DNA of 64,000 nt from contig JARKIF010000028.1 in assembly GCA_029378245.1 (NCBI GenBank), forward strand, positions 372,001-436,000, given 5' to 3'. The position numbers and the translations under genes are program-made. Below the pieces are notes generated by a model. That model did no database searches. It was given only the letters and a program-made list of their open reading frames with translations, and was not told where the DNA came from. This document shows positions 33,430 through 43,895 of this stretch, one piece after another; positions within the stretch are counted from its first letter, which is position 1, and the number at the start of each line of letters is the position of its first letter. This DNA is from Roridomyces roridus (taxonomy: Eukaryota; Basidiomycota; Agaricomycetes; Agaricales; Mycenaceae).

Positions 33430-33908
33430 TTAACAGTCAAGGAGAAGTCGCAGTCCAGATTGAATTAGATGAAACTGGGGAAGCTAGAATAGTAGCGGTA
33501 CAGTACAGCGGGGAAGGCGGTTTTACTCCAGACGAGATAAAATTAGCCTACCTCGATGCTGCGGTACCCGGAGTTGAAAATGATACCCCTGCCGTTCAGA
33601 TGTTCCAGGAGTTTCGTGGAATGTGTGACGGTGGATCAGACCCAGAGAATTTGAAAGGAAACTATGTAGCTCAGGTATTTGCTGAGCCGCCCGCAGAAAG
33701 TGAGTTGAACGGATTCCCCGCTGAGGACTACTTGTACGTGGGTGATAGATCGAAGCACACGGCGGGAGACAGATGTAAATGCTGTCAGTATGCGGATTGG
33801 GTGATTCCCAGGTTTGAAAGTAATAAGACTCGCACCGATCCCGTCTCTGTCGGAAGAACTGATGTGAAGGAGGTCTTCGCGGGAAAGAATACAAGCCAGT
33901 TGCGATGA
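33426..33908 (+). CDS. Gypsy-A linker ORF between protease and reverse transcriptase
   Basis: 160 codons without an ATG near the start, so it would be reached by frameshift or reinitiation from the ORF before it, which it overlaps by four bases. The sequence is acidic, with no known domain; a C-x-C-C cluster (RCKCCQYADWVIP) lies near residue 120. It ends in the ATGA shared with the reverse transcriptase ORF (33905-33908). It could be the connection domain upstream of the reverse transcriptase in a continuous Pol. Confidence 0.6.
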   Translation: MINSQGEVAVQIELDETGEARIVAVQYSGEGGFTPDEIKLAYLDAAVPGVENDTPAVQMFQEFRGMCDGGSDPENLKGNYVAQVFAEPPAESELNGFPAEDYLYVGDRSKHTAGDRCKCCQYADWVIPRFESNKTRTDPVSVGRTDVKEVFAGKNTSQLR

Positions 33909-35932
33909 AAGTGCGGCCTGTATTTCAAGATCAGCCGGAGGAGTTCAGAATTGAGCGGAACATTATCGGTGACCCGCTTGCCAACATGGTCCCGCTCGAT
34001 GCTCACCCACCTGAATTCATGCCCGTTGGAAGATATACACAAGAGAGAAAAGAAATGATTGATGAGATGCATAATGATGGATTTCTTCTCCCGGACGAGA
34101 TGAAGATTGTACATCATATGCTATCACTCCATGAAAAGGCAGTCGCCTGGAATGATGAAGAACGCGGCACCTTCCGGGAGGACTTCTTCCCGCAAGTCAG
34201 AATGCCAGTTCAACCGAACCATAAAGTCTGGGTCGAGAGGAATATACCAATCCCTCCCGGGCAGTTGGAGGAGGTGTGCAAAGTGCTCAGGGCGAGTATT
34301 AAAGCAAATATATACGAGCCCTCGAACAGTGCTTACCGCACAAAGTATTTCGGTGTGATCAAGAGTGATAAGAAGTCGTTACGCCTAGTACACTCACTGG
34401 AGCCACTGAATGCCGTGACTATTGCGCACTCGGGTGTACCCCCGGGTGCTGCTGACTTGGCTGAGGGCTTTGCCGGGAGAGCTTGCGGCTCCACTTTCGA
34501 TCTGTACTCAGGGTACAATCAGCGTCTGCTGCACCCAGAGTCCCGGGACTATACTACCTTCCAATCACCGTTCGGTGCCCTGCGGCTGGTCAGATTGCCA
34601 CAGGGTTGGACAAACTCTGTTCCAATTTTCCATGAAGATGTCACTTACATCATGCGCGACGAAATCCCGCACGTAGTGAGGCCGTATATTGATGACTTAC
34701 CAGTCCGCGGGCCGCCTACCAGATATGAGTTGCCGGATGGAACAGAAGAAAGAATAAAAGCAAATCCTGGAGTCAGACGGTTCTTTTGGGAGCACATCCA
34801 AGACTGTCACCGGATTCTGCAGAGATTAAAATATTGTGGGGCAACAGTCGCCGGGAAAAAGATCCAGATTGCACGGTCGGTGTTCAAGGTTGTCGGACAT
34901 GTGTGTTCCTACGAGGGTATGAAGCCAGATGAAGATAGAGTTGGAGTTATCTTGCGCTGGGGTCCCTTGAAGGATGTACATGATGTACGGGCATTCCTTG
35001 GCACGGTTGGAGTGATGAGGATGTTCCTGCAAGATTTTACGATTGTTGCCCGGCCAATCCAGAAATTGATACGAGCAGGAGAGATATTTGTTTGGGGCGA
35101 GGAGCAACAAGCCTCCATGGATGCACTGAAAGAACTAGTGAAAGACTGCGAGTCATTGAGACCGATCAGATATGACTCTCCTTCGGAAGTTGTAATGGCC
35201 GTGGATACATCATACCTCGCCGTTGGAATCCATATTTATCAGTGTGATCCAAAAGACCCAAAGAGAAAGTATTACGCTCGATTTGCATCCATTCCGTTGG
35301 ATGTCCGGGAGCAGAATTACTCCCAGCCGAAGCGGGAGCTCTTTGGTTTGAAACGCGCACTTGACCACATGAGATATTGGCTGTTAGGCTGCCGCAAGCT
35401 GGTAGTTGAAACCGACGCACAATATCTCAAGGGAATGCTGGATCATCCCGGCATGGGTCCCAATGCCACCATAAATCGGTGGATTGAGGAAATCCTCATG
35501 TTTCATTTCAGATTGAAGCATGTCCCGGGAAAGACCTTCGGTCCTGATGGCTTGTCCCGGCGTCAGATTCAACCAGGAGATCCAAAGTACCCGCCGGCAG
35601 GGGAAGATCTTGATATGAATGAGCCGCCAGGGTTGCATCCAGAAAGTGCACTCTGGCCCGCGCTCAAAGACTACGATGAATTCCGGGAGCAAATTGATAC
35701 ACGCGGAGGCTTCCTACAGGGAGTCAGCGGCGAAGAGTCTGAGAAACTGGGCCCGGCGCTGTCAGTCCATGATTTCTGCACGGAAGTGGAAGCATCAGTC
35801 TTGGCAACGCAAACCCTGCGAGCAGAGATAGCTGCGGGGAGTATCAAAGTTCTCGCACAGAACAAGATGTCCGGGAAATCAGCGCCGCGGCCAGAAGGCG
35901 AGCCAATGATTCCCGGACTTGAATTGCATCAG
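33905..35932 (+). CDS. pol: Gypsy-A reverse transcriptase and RNase H, cut by Plavaka insertion
   Basis: The reverse transcriptase copies element RNA to DNA and RNase H removes the template. The ORF starts at the ATGA overlap. Visible blocks are STFDLYSGYNQRLLHPESRD, TTFQSPFGALRLVRLPQGWT, the catalytic YIDD at about residue 261, then VFKVVGHVCSYEGMKPDEDR and RAFLGTVGVMR, and RNase H motifs (MAVDTSYLAVGIHIY, KRELFGLKRALDHMRYWLLG, VETDAQYLKGML, RLKHVPGKTFGPDGLSRR). The match runs to GLELHQQ at about 35935, where the Plavaka element begins; the open frame to 36166 is transposon sequence. Pol resumes at 40701 in frame with the broken end (QVADVKYDPEKR). Confidence 0.88.
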
Positions 35933-36141
35933 CAACTTGACACCCTCTTTTCTGAGCACCTCGAGAGCTTTTCTGGCGCTTTTTCCGCTTTCATCTTTTT
36001 TCGGCACTTTGCATCGGACTTTCCTTGGTCGAGATTCACTTTTGCCTCTTTTCGTCTTTTCGGTGTGGAAGCAGTTGTAATTAAAAGTGGTCAAAAAAGT
36101 GAGTCCCAGAAAGTACCGCCCTACTACTTATACTACAACAT

Positions 36142-38930
36142 TCAAAATGCAATTTCGTGTGCGTGATGATCCGCATACTTGTTAATGTAAAACACCTTGA
36201 ACGCGTCGAGTGAGTGAGAAAAATTGAACAACTCATCGGCTGGAACAAACTCCTTCCCAGCCATCCCAATGAGATGCGCAGCCCGGAAAATTGTGCGAAG
36301 GGATACCACTGCCAGAGAGGGGTCCCGAGGCCGGCCACGTACCCAATCTGGCTTGACAATCCACATACCCGTGTCCGGATCGGGTTCGTTCCCGTGCGCG
36401 GAGAACCAGTGGATCAGCGCACAGGGGTAGTCGACGCCGTGGTACTTGAATCTGAATAAGAGGTGCACACGGGCAGCGTGGAGACCACGGAAGCCGTCAG
36501 CGTCTCCGTCATGCTCGATGAAGACACAATCATATCGGGAAGGTCCGCTGTACCAGGACTTGACTGCCCGAATGCGTTCATGACGCATACCCCCGATGCC
36601 ACAGACATCGCTGGGCGCATAGAACACGGCGCGAGCGGAGTTGTAAATGAATACATTCTCCGCAAATGGTGGACACTCCGCCATAGTGGCAGGCGCATCC
36701 CTGTCGGGGTGTAGTTGTTCGAAAAGAAACCGCCGGATGAGTTCGTGCAGGCGCGGTTGATCAACGTGCAGCGCGACGTCATGTACATTGCGAGAGACTC
36801 CCCGAACTGGATAGGATAATAAGAACAGAAAAAGCATACGTTGATGCACTGCACTCACCGTGTCGCTTCGCCAACGTCACTTCCCCGAGGCAGGTGGGAC
36901 CTTCGACAACTCCATTGTCAACTTGTTCTTCATTTGCGTCAGGAGGAGGAGCAGGAATGGGCGGGCCAGCAAACAGAGATCCGTCCATCATACCCCGAGC
37001 CGTGAAATCCACGCGGGCGGCCATGATTTTATCGAGACGCTGGTTGGTGAGTAGTATCTGGCTGAGCGGTTTGTTGCGGTTTGAGCGGCGATACGGCCGT
37101 TTGACGGCCTTGATGTGTTTTGACTCGGTGATCGACGAGCAGAGTCCGTTGGGGGCCCCGAACGCCTGAATAAGCTCGCGGTAGTGTACAATGGAATGCT
37201 GGCGCGGAAGCGAAAATCCTTCGGGGCGGATTAGGCGAAATATCTCACGCGCGGCGTGGAAACGAGCCACCGTCGTGTCAATGACGAGGAGTGTGTCCTC
37301 ATCAAGCACGGAACGGCGGACCAGGTGGCAAAATTCTGTAAGGTGCGCTACAGTCTGAACAATTTCATTTGGGACCAGCCCCGCAATGGCTGGGAGATAG
37401 ACCTGTGCGTATATTAATGTTCGCTGATTTGGACAAGCACAGTCTGGCGCTCACCTTCATCAATCCTTTCGAATCATTTCCGGTCCACTGCTTGAATCCC
37501 CGCCCAACAGGAAAGCGGCGAAGGCCAGGGAATGGTGGGGTTATGGCAATACTGTAAATACATTAGTGAAGAGAGCGGAATTGAATCAACGAAAATCTCA
37601 CCGTCGGTCGATTTCGGCAAGTATCCGTTTGGCTTCCGCCGGCGAGTGCGTCAATTCGATATATTCTTCGACCCAGTCCACAAGGTGATCCTTGAACGTC
37701 CCCTTTATGATCTGGTGAAGAAGATCCATGGAAATTAATTCATGGATATCTGCGCGTGGAAAGTCACTAGTAAACGGCTTTGCAACATGATTAATCTGAT
37801 GATCCACACGAAGAGAGGACAGAGTACGCACTACGATGTCCCCGACGATACCAAAATCGTCCCATAGCTCCTTCAGAGACAACGCGTCGAGGAGCGCCTC
37901 GGTATGCTCCAAACAGCGGCGTGCACTCTCTCGATCGAGGTCATCCGAAGGGGAGAGGCAACTAAGAGATAATTGAGTGGACTCAATATTCAATCTCGGC
38001 CAAGCACATACCGAGCACAGTTGCCTTGAACGATGCACGTAAGTAAAGCTTGCTCGGGATAATCGGCAATGTAAGGTCCGAGGCCATAGATGGCGCGCCG
38101 AAAGTGCCCGTCAGCACATCTAGTGACCCGTGGAGTCGTCATGTGGGGTTTGAGTGGCTGCAAGATCCGTGCGATGGAGGAATGGAAAAGCTGGCGACGA
38201 AATTTGCGAAACTCCTTGCTGGCTGCGTATTGTCGAGTCGCTACAAACGGGGTGAATGTTGGGTATCCGAACGAATGAAAGGTGCGTACTTTTTGGAATG
38301 GAAAGAAAAGCCATCACCGACAAACCCTCCCGATGCGCTCGACGTGTTGAGTTGTATATATTGCCGATACCACCGTAGAAAGGATAGAATTCTGTGTTAC
38401 CGGTTCCAACAGAGACGGTGGTTTTGTCACTGCCGAATACACCTGGTACAAACATTGCCCCATGGTTCTCTGGGCTTTCCGCAGCGATTTTATCCTTGAA
38501 AACGATTCGTCAACACATTTCAATGAAGAAAAATAGCACTCACTGCTTGATCCCACACCCAGTTTCCCGAAAACAAGTCCGTGAATTGGCGCTTGCTATC
38601 CTTGAAGATGCGCTTCGGCGCCCAATCCATCTCGTCTTTGAAGTCAGGATTTGCCAGCTGCTTCTCAAAGATGGCGAGAGGCGAGCGATACCAGACCTCA
38701 AACGTCTCCGTCATCCACACGGGAGCAGGTCCGTTTTCGGGGAGTGGACCAGTATATTGGACGGAGAACGACTCCCAGGGAATATCCCCTTGCTGGATGG
38801 CGTCAATTGTAGCATACAGATCTTTGTAGTCGGCGAAGGGAGGGTCTCTGTCCGGGTATAACGCAGCCAGAAGCTGCGCAAGGCGATCCACACTCTTTGT
38901 AGACATCTCCGCTCCCAGCCGATCCATGTC
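36142..38930 (-). pseudogene. Plavaka-type transposase, N-terminally truncated
   Basis: Plavaka proteins are DDE transposases related to CACTA Tnp2. The minus strand gives the family blocks in order: DLYATIDAIQQGDIPWESF and ANPDFKDEMDWAP (38900-38600), a GTGAGT...AAG intron near 38540-38490, DKTTVSVGTGNTEFYPFYGG and RRAHREGLSVMAFLSIPK, KELWDDFGIVGDI, then FTSDFPRADIHELISMDLLH and IKGTFKDHLVDWVEEY (37760-37650), FSLPRQHSIVHYRELIQAFG and APNGLCSSITESKHIKAVKR (about 37220-37100), and the C-terminal VLRAAHLIG-like and HHAHEIAF block with the natural stop at 36142. The zinc-finger N-terminus is absent, and several junctions need introns or frame changes, so it is probably inactive. Confidence 0.8.
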
Positions 38931-40320
38931 GGCCGGGTCGGCCTTGTCCCGACGGGCCTCCAGCGAGTTGGGCGTGCCTGAAAGCGACGCCAGCGCCATT
39001 GGGGGCATTGACTCCGACGCTGATGATGGCGAGGAGGGCGTGTCTGCTCGTCCCGAGGAGAAGGCCAAGGATGCACGGCAGAAGGTGAGTAATCAATCAC
39101 GTGTCAGCCACGTCACTTACTTCTTTTCCTTCTTCGGGCTTCCATCGCCGGTATCGTCGAGACGCAAGCCGTGGGTCTCGTCCCCCTCAAGGCACTCAAG
39201 TCCTCTGGCCAGCTAAAGAAGTCGGACATCAAGCGAGACGCCCTCCCCCCCGCCCTCCTTCCTCGCTTCAAGAGCGAGTTTACACCGGCCGTGCTCAACG
39301 AGCTTGGTACACGCAAGGGCTGGACGGACTTGCTGCCCGACGACTTCGTGGACATCTGGAACGACCTCTTTCCCAAATACACGGTGGGTGTGGACGACCC
39401 CAGCGATGCCAACCAGGTCAAAGTGATCGTCAAGCTCGTGTGTCATCGCTGCTTTTACTACTTAATTCGATAAACTGACTGTTTGTTAGGGTCAAGACAA
39501 AATCAATGCCTACCGTCACAAGCTCGCTACCACTGCCATCGCCTCCCTCGAGAACATGCTCACCACGCAGAAGCTGGATAACCCAGAAGCCAAGGCCGCC
39601 GAAGTCCAATATCAGCTCCAGGGTGACGACGCGGCTCGCATCTTCTACTACGAAAGCATCATCGAGATCAAGCCCAAGGGCGAGGACGAGGGCGAGGATG
39701 AGGACGAGAAGGAGCAGCCTACTTATAAGTTCAAGGTGTGTCCATCATGAGTGTTACGACCCGCACTGACGGATATCTACAGGGTGTATTTCAGAGCAAA
39801 CTCTGCTCTCGCGTCTTGGCCGTCCACTGCACCATGACCTCCGTGAACGGTATCGCCGGGCCTCATGGCTTTGATCCCGACTTGCCCCACTCCTACCCCA
39901 TCGGCGCTCTCACGTACACCATTCAGGCTGTGCGCTCATTCTCTTCTCTGCATGTCCTTTCTCACTCCTCGTTTGTAGCTTAAACGTGCCCTCAACTACT
40001 ACTCGACCGGCCAGCTGGTCATCCCGGACGGCACCCTTGGCCACTTCTCCAAGACCAACTGGAGCGACGCCCCGGCCAAGATCGAGGGTCAAGCGGTCCA
40101 CGTAAACTCGACCACCAACATCCACAATGTCCTCAACCAGCTCCAACCGATCCAATGGAAGAAGATCATTGCTGCAGCGCAACGTGCGGCGGCTCAGCGG
40201 GACCAAGCGGAGCCCTCGGAGGACATCATGGATGTCGACGCCGACGCTGCCGAGGCCGCCGACAGCTCCGAGGGTAGCGCATTAGTTTTGATTGACCAGG
40301 ATTCGGATGTCGATGCCTAG
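38926..40320 (+). CDS. five-exon hypothetical gene carried inside the Plavaka element
   Basis: Exons 38926-39084, 39162-39437, 39490-39735, 39783-39929 and 39979-40320 join at GT/AG introns of 47-77 nt in one frame to give about 389 residues. The order is an Asp/Glu-rich start (GIDSDADDGEEG), a basic part with KSDIKRDALPPALLPRF and DFVDIWNDLFPKYTVGV, an acidic patch (GEDEGEDEDEKE), KGVFQSKLCSRVLAVHC, RALNYYSTGQLVIPDG and a C-terminal acidic tail ending DQDSDVDA. The arrangement resembles lineage-expanded Agaricomycete hypothetical proteins near transposons; no function is known. Its first exon overlaps the start of the antisense transposase remnant, so the two would be divergent. Intact splice sites and frame suggest it is younger or better kept than the transposase. 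Confidence 0.7.
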
Positions 40321-40700
40321 GTTTGTGCGCTCCTCCCCTCTGATAGCCTGTATTGATTTCGACCGACAGTACCTCGGGCTTTTATGTATTGGTTGTTTGC
40401 TTAGATGGTACCGTTCTTTACATGTGTCGCGTACAGTTATACTCAATACATCTGTTGTGGCCTCATTTGTGTGAATTATAAGCGCCCATCTGGTTTTAGA
40501 GTAGCTTTTGTGAACGCTTTTGAGCGCAATCCACGCCACTTTTCGGCCGCTTTTCTACAAGCTTTTGCTCAAAAGCACTTTTTTACGCAGACGGACCTAG
40601 CTTTCAAAAGTGGCAAGGTGCTTTTTCGTCTTTCGCACTTTTGGCTCTTTTTGGCTCCAAAAAAGTTGTAAAAGACGGAAAAGCCAGAGGTGTCAAGTTG

Positions 40701-41040
40701 CTGATGTGAAGTATGACCCCGAGAAGCGGGAACCATACGTAGAAGATCATAGAACGAATGCAGGGAGGTTGGCTGATGGAAGGTTAGAGATGATGCGTGA
40801 CTGGTGGCGTAACACTTTGGAGCGTCCGGCGGGCATGAGTGACAAGGAATATTTGTCCTTTGTTCGTTACGCAGCATCATTCTTCCTGGACAAGTCAGGA
40901 CGGCTATACCGGAAATCTGAGAAAGGATCAACTCACCAGCTAGTCGTAGATAAAGAGCACCGTATGTATATGATGCGGGCTGCCCACGATAGCCTCGGCC
41001 ATCGCGGGTTCTACGCAACCAAATCTCTCATGGAATTGAG
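40701..41040 (+). pseudogene. Gypsy-A integrase N-terminal fragment
   Basis: Continues pol after the Plavaka insertion: VADVKYDPEKREPYVEDHRT, MRDWWRNTLERPAGMSDKEY, FLDKSGRLYRKSEKG and the first half of the HHCC zinc-binding domain, MRAAHDSLGHRGFYATKSLM. The match stops abruptly after MELR at about 41040. The CxxC half of the zinc domain and the D-D-E catalytic core are absent, replaced by the antisense host-gene fragment at 41041-41640. Gypsy-A therefore lacks a working integrase. Confidence 0.8.
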
Positions 41041-41640
41041 ATGCGGAGAAGCTCGGCGTCGTGCAGGGAATAAATGTACTGACGGACGGGCTCCGTGATG
41101 GCATTCGGCCAAGCATCCTGGTCGCAACCGTCAAAGACGGCAGGCGTAAGACCGTACACCTTGAGCCAATACCAAAGTTCAGAAAAAGCCCCGGCTGTCA
41201 AGCAATGTCAGTCATTGGCGTAGATTAAAGAAAAATGAATACACACGTTCCCAGTGGCACAGAAGGCCGGTGTCCCCTATCTGCATCGGATAGGTGGCGA
41301 CAAACCAGTCGATGATCTCGAAGCGGCACTGGTAGTTGGTGTCCTGGCAGCCCTCGCAAGCAGTGCCCCAGCGGCGGAACTTGCAGGGTATCTTCTCGTT
41401 CACGCAGCGCTCGCAAAGAAGGTCGGGCTATGGGCGGGAAGATTAAAGCGTAGACTTGAAACAGATACAGCCATGGGCATACCACAGTATAGAGCTTTTG
41501 AACAAGTTCTTGAGCTGGTGGTGGGTATGCGCTGACATCGAGCAAAACAGTTCCCGGAGCTTGTGGCTCGACGGAGAGATCCATGATTTGGAGGCGATGC
41601 TGGGGTCACGGCTATATATATCGCCGAGCAGGCATTTTGA
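41041..41640 (-). pseudogene. promoter and first exons of a host-like gene captured in Gypsy-A
   Basis: Read on the minus strand: TATATATA (41613-41620), ATG at 41584, first exon MDLSVEPQAPGTVLLDVSAY, an intron (GTATGC...CATAG), then a Cys-rich exon CERCVNEKIPCKF, ACEGCQDTNYQCRF, FVATYPMQIG, a second intron (GTGTGT...GACAG), then GAFSELWYWLKVYGLTPAVF and EPVRQYIYSLHDAELLRI, cut at 41041 against Gypsy-A integrase. The Cys pattern suggests a metal-binding module like that in fungal regulator-type proteins, but no named family is assigned. Introns are kept and the strand is opposite to Gypsy-A, so it came from DNA, not from the element's own transcript. Confidence 0.6.
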
Positions 41641-42046
41641 TATGATCATGACCCGCTGATGAAACGGACGGCTGGGACTCGAACAGTCCCGGTAGTTGAA
41701 TAATGGAATAAAAGAAACTACGGATGTCATACTATGTCACAAACAACTCTGAATGAAAAGACTGGCTCCTTCCAGAGCCGGCAAGGAAATGAATGATCAG
41801 GAACGGAAGAACACGCTCAATGCTGGTCTTGATGGCCGGAAAGACTTGAACAATTCCCGCGGCTCTAGGTCTTGCGGCGGGTGCGAAACAGAAATAGAAA
41901 CCAAGGGTACCTTGATGATGTTGAATCGGACAGCAATTGGAAGTGCCACAGATCTGCCGGGCCTTGTGGCAGATCTCTGTGCAGTGCTAAAAGTGGAGCA
42001 CATTGAAGGAATATGCACCCACTGAGCTGACTGAGGACAGTCAGAA
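41641..42046 (+). other. Gypsy-A 3' internal tail
   Basis: A 90-codon plus-strand frame (41753-42025, with RKNTLNAGLDGRKDL and DLPGLVADLCAVLKV) may be the C-terminal end of Pol or a spacer. It has no known domain. The integrase core that should precede it is missing. Confidence 0.35.
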
Positions 42047-42050
42047 TCTC

Positions 42051-42063
42051 AGAAAGGGGGAGA
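42051..42063 (+). other. Gypsy-A polypurine tract
   Basis: AGAAAGGGGGAGA ends directly at the 3' LTR start (TGATAAGG at 42064). This is the normal place and composition for the plus-strand primer. Confidence 0.8.
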
Positions 42064-43800
42064 TGATAAGGCGTGCATGCGGCTACGCGTGAAATACACC
42101 AATTTTCGCTCTTTTATCAAAGACTTACATCTCCAGGCATACAATGGCTGCAGAGGGTATAAGTTCTACTCGGGACGGTATATTGAACCCTAATGGTCGC
42201 AAGCTGGCGGGAATAAGGTTCCCCAGGGGTAGAGGTAGAGGTACGAATGGCCTGACCTCCACCCCTACCTCCTCTACCCTTACCTCCAAAGGTCGGAGGT
42301 ACAGTCAGAGGTTTGGGCCTTGGCAAGGGCCTGGGGGCTACAGATTCTCAGATATTGTGGCAAATAGGCCTTTCCAGGCTTGTGCTCACCCATGGGTTGG
42401 TCACTAGCCCCCAAAGCCTCCATTTACAAATGAGAGGTCGAGCATGGGGTCGACCTCTACCCTTACCTCCCTCAACCTTACCTCTGACCTTTGGAGGTAG
42501 ACCTCCACCCCTGGTGAACCTTAGGCGGGAATGTACATACCTGCCGGGCTCTAGGAAACGGTTGACAGCCGCGTACTATTGCACCGAGGGTGACTAAGAG
42601 AAACTATCAAGCCTTTTCGCTGGCTGTCATGAAACTGACTCTCTGGGGTCAACCACTATATCAATTCAATGGGCAGTCTTCACTGTCCGGGGAACCATGA
42701 TTTGGAATTGGAAATGATCGAGGCTCCTCCCGGGAGTCCGCTGATCAATGATATCATAGATGATCGGTCGATCACTCTGAATTTGAACGGAATTGAAAGA
42801 AACGAGCACCGTACAGCCACTAGACAGTGTGGACATGGCGGGATGTGAAATGCCATCCTCCGGGCAGAGCCATTATCAAAGCCTATCTCGCGGGAGTTTA
42901 ATAAACTACCCCTGGGTTGGTAGCTAGGTTTCCCGGAGGTGCCGTTCCCGAGCCGCCTTAGTGCCGACATGACAGTTTGACATCCGTCACCGGGAATCTC
43001 TCCCGCTGATGAATTGAAACCAGATAGAACACCGGCGTGGTTCCCGGCAACCAGCGGGACCACATTGGCAGATGCCGATGGCGGGCCGAATGTGCTGACT
43101 GAGGTTGCGAGCACGCAATCTGTCGCAATTGATGTCCCGCAGGACCATTTCCCTAATAAGTGCCTAGGGTCACTCGGAACGCCTCCCGGGAAGATGCGAC
43201 GTGTCATCCGCAGGCAATTATACCATATTTATCAGTGCCCGCAAAATGTATATAAGCCGCAGTAGTTTACCGTGTACAGTAGTAGACCAGACCGCTCTCT
43301 TAGGAGGCAACTGGACGATCACTCAGAATTTATTGATTGGATTTGAATTACACTTGAAATCGAAGCTTCCTCCGGGACTTCACCTTAGAATCCGAATAGA
43401 AGGCTTGCTTGCATTCCCCCCTGTCTGTCTTGCGTGTTGACCTTTGGTCCCCGGGACTTGAAACTTGAAACTTGAATACTTGCAAGCTTGATCTTGTGCG
43501 GTTGACCTCGCGTCCCCGAGATCCCCGAATCCATTGATAACCCTCTTTGCGGGAAGACTACTGAGGCTTACCTGTTACTTTGAATTGAACATCCCGCTCC
43601 CGCGGAATTGATATTTGCACATTGGTCTTGACGGACGATACGCCTGTCCTACCACCCCGAACACACACACGAGAAGTATTGATTTGAAGTTGTGAGATTT
43701 GGATTAAAGATTTGTTAGTTGTTGGTTTGAGATTACTCGCCTTCAGCTCGTACTTATTTTGAGTCTTGATTTCACGGCTGCACGTCGGTGCACTGTTTCA
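42064..43800 (+). repeat. Gypsy-A 3' LTR with MITE insertion
   Basis: Matches the 5' LTR from TGATAAGG to TTTCA except for a 318-bp insertion (310-bp MITE plus 8-bp duplication) and three single-base differences noticed by eye (near 42163, 42176 and 43793). After removal of the insertion the length is exactly 1419 bp. Confidence 0.92.
42214..42523. mobile_element. hAT-type MITE, 310 bp, in the 3' LTR
   Basis: The ends TAAGGTTCCCCAGGGGT and (complement) TAAGGTTCACCAGGGGT are inverted repeats with one mismatch. A perfect 8-bp duplication GGCGGGAA flanks it (42206-42213 and 42524-42531). The 5' LTR holds the single-copy empty site. Repeated ACCTCC/GGAGGT motifs fill both subterminal zones. It has no coding capacity. 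Confidence 0.93.
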
Positions 43801-43895
43801 GCGCATAGTGGACAGAGACATGGTAGGCGGGGACAACGAGTCGGCTGATGGGGATTTTTTTATAGAGGGAAACACGTTCATGGGTCCACCCTCAA

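Larger units (their letters stand above)
35933..40700. mobile_element. Plavaka (CACTA superfamily) element with a cargo gene
   Basis: Inverted ends CAACTTGACACC (35933-35944) and GGTGTCAAGTTG (40689-40700) bound the insertion, and the symmetry extends six bases outward (CATCAG/CTGATG). Both subterminal zones are rich in CTTTTT and AAAAG. It interrupts Gypsy-A pol between GLELHQQ and VADVKYDP. Inside are a minus-strand Plavaka transposase remnant and, divergently, a plus-strand five-exon gene. The target duplication cannot be resolved because the ends are symmetrical with the target. Confidence 0.75.
28142..43800 (+). mobile_element. Gypsy-A: nested gypsy-like LTR retrotransposon
   Basis: The element has direct LTRs (28142-29560 and 42064-43800) with TG...CA ends. 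The first is 1419 bp; the second is 1737 bp, which is 1419 after removal of a 310-bp MITE and its 8-bp duplication. The flanks share GCGC (28138-28141 and 43801-43804). A primer-binding site, an internal region with gag, protease, reverse transcriptase and RNase H, and a polypurine tract are present. Only three LTR differences were noticed by eye, so insertion or last mobilisation was recent. It has lost most of its integrase and carries a 4.8-kb Plavaka insertion. It lies in Gypsy-B in opposite orientation. Confidence 0.9.

Noticed and set aside
35936..36166. C-terminal extension of the Gypsy-A reverse transcriptase ORF
   Set aside because: It is read-through into the left end of the Plavaka element; pol resumes in frame at 40701.
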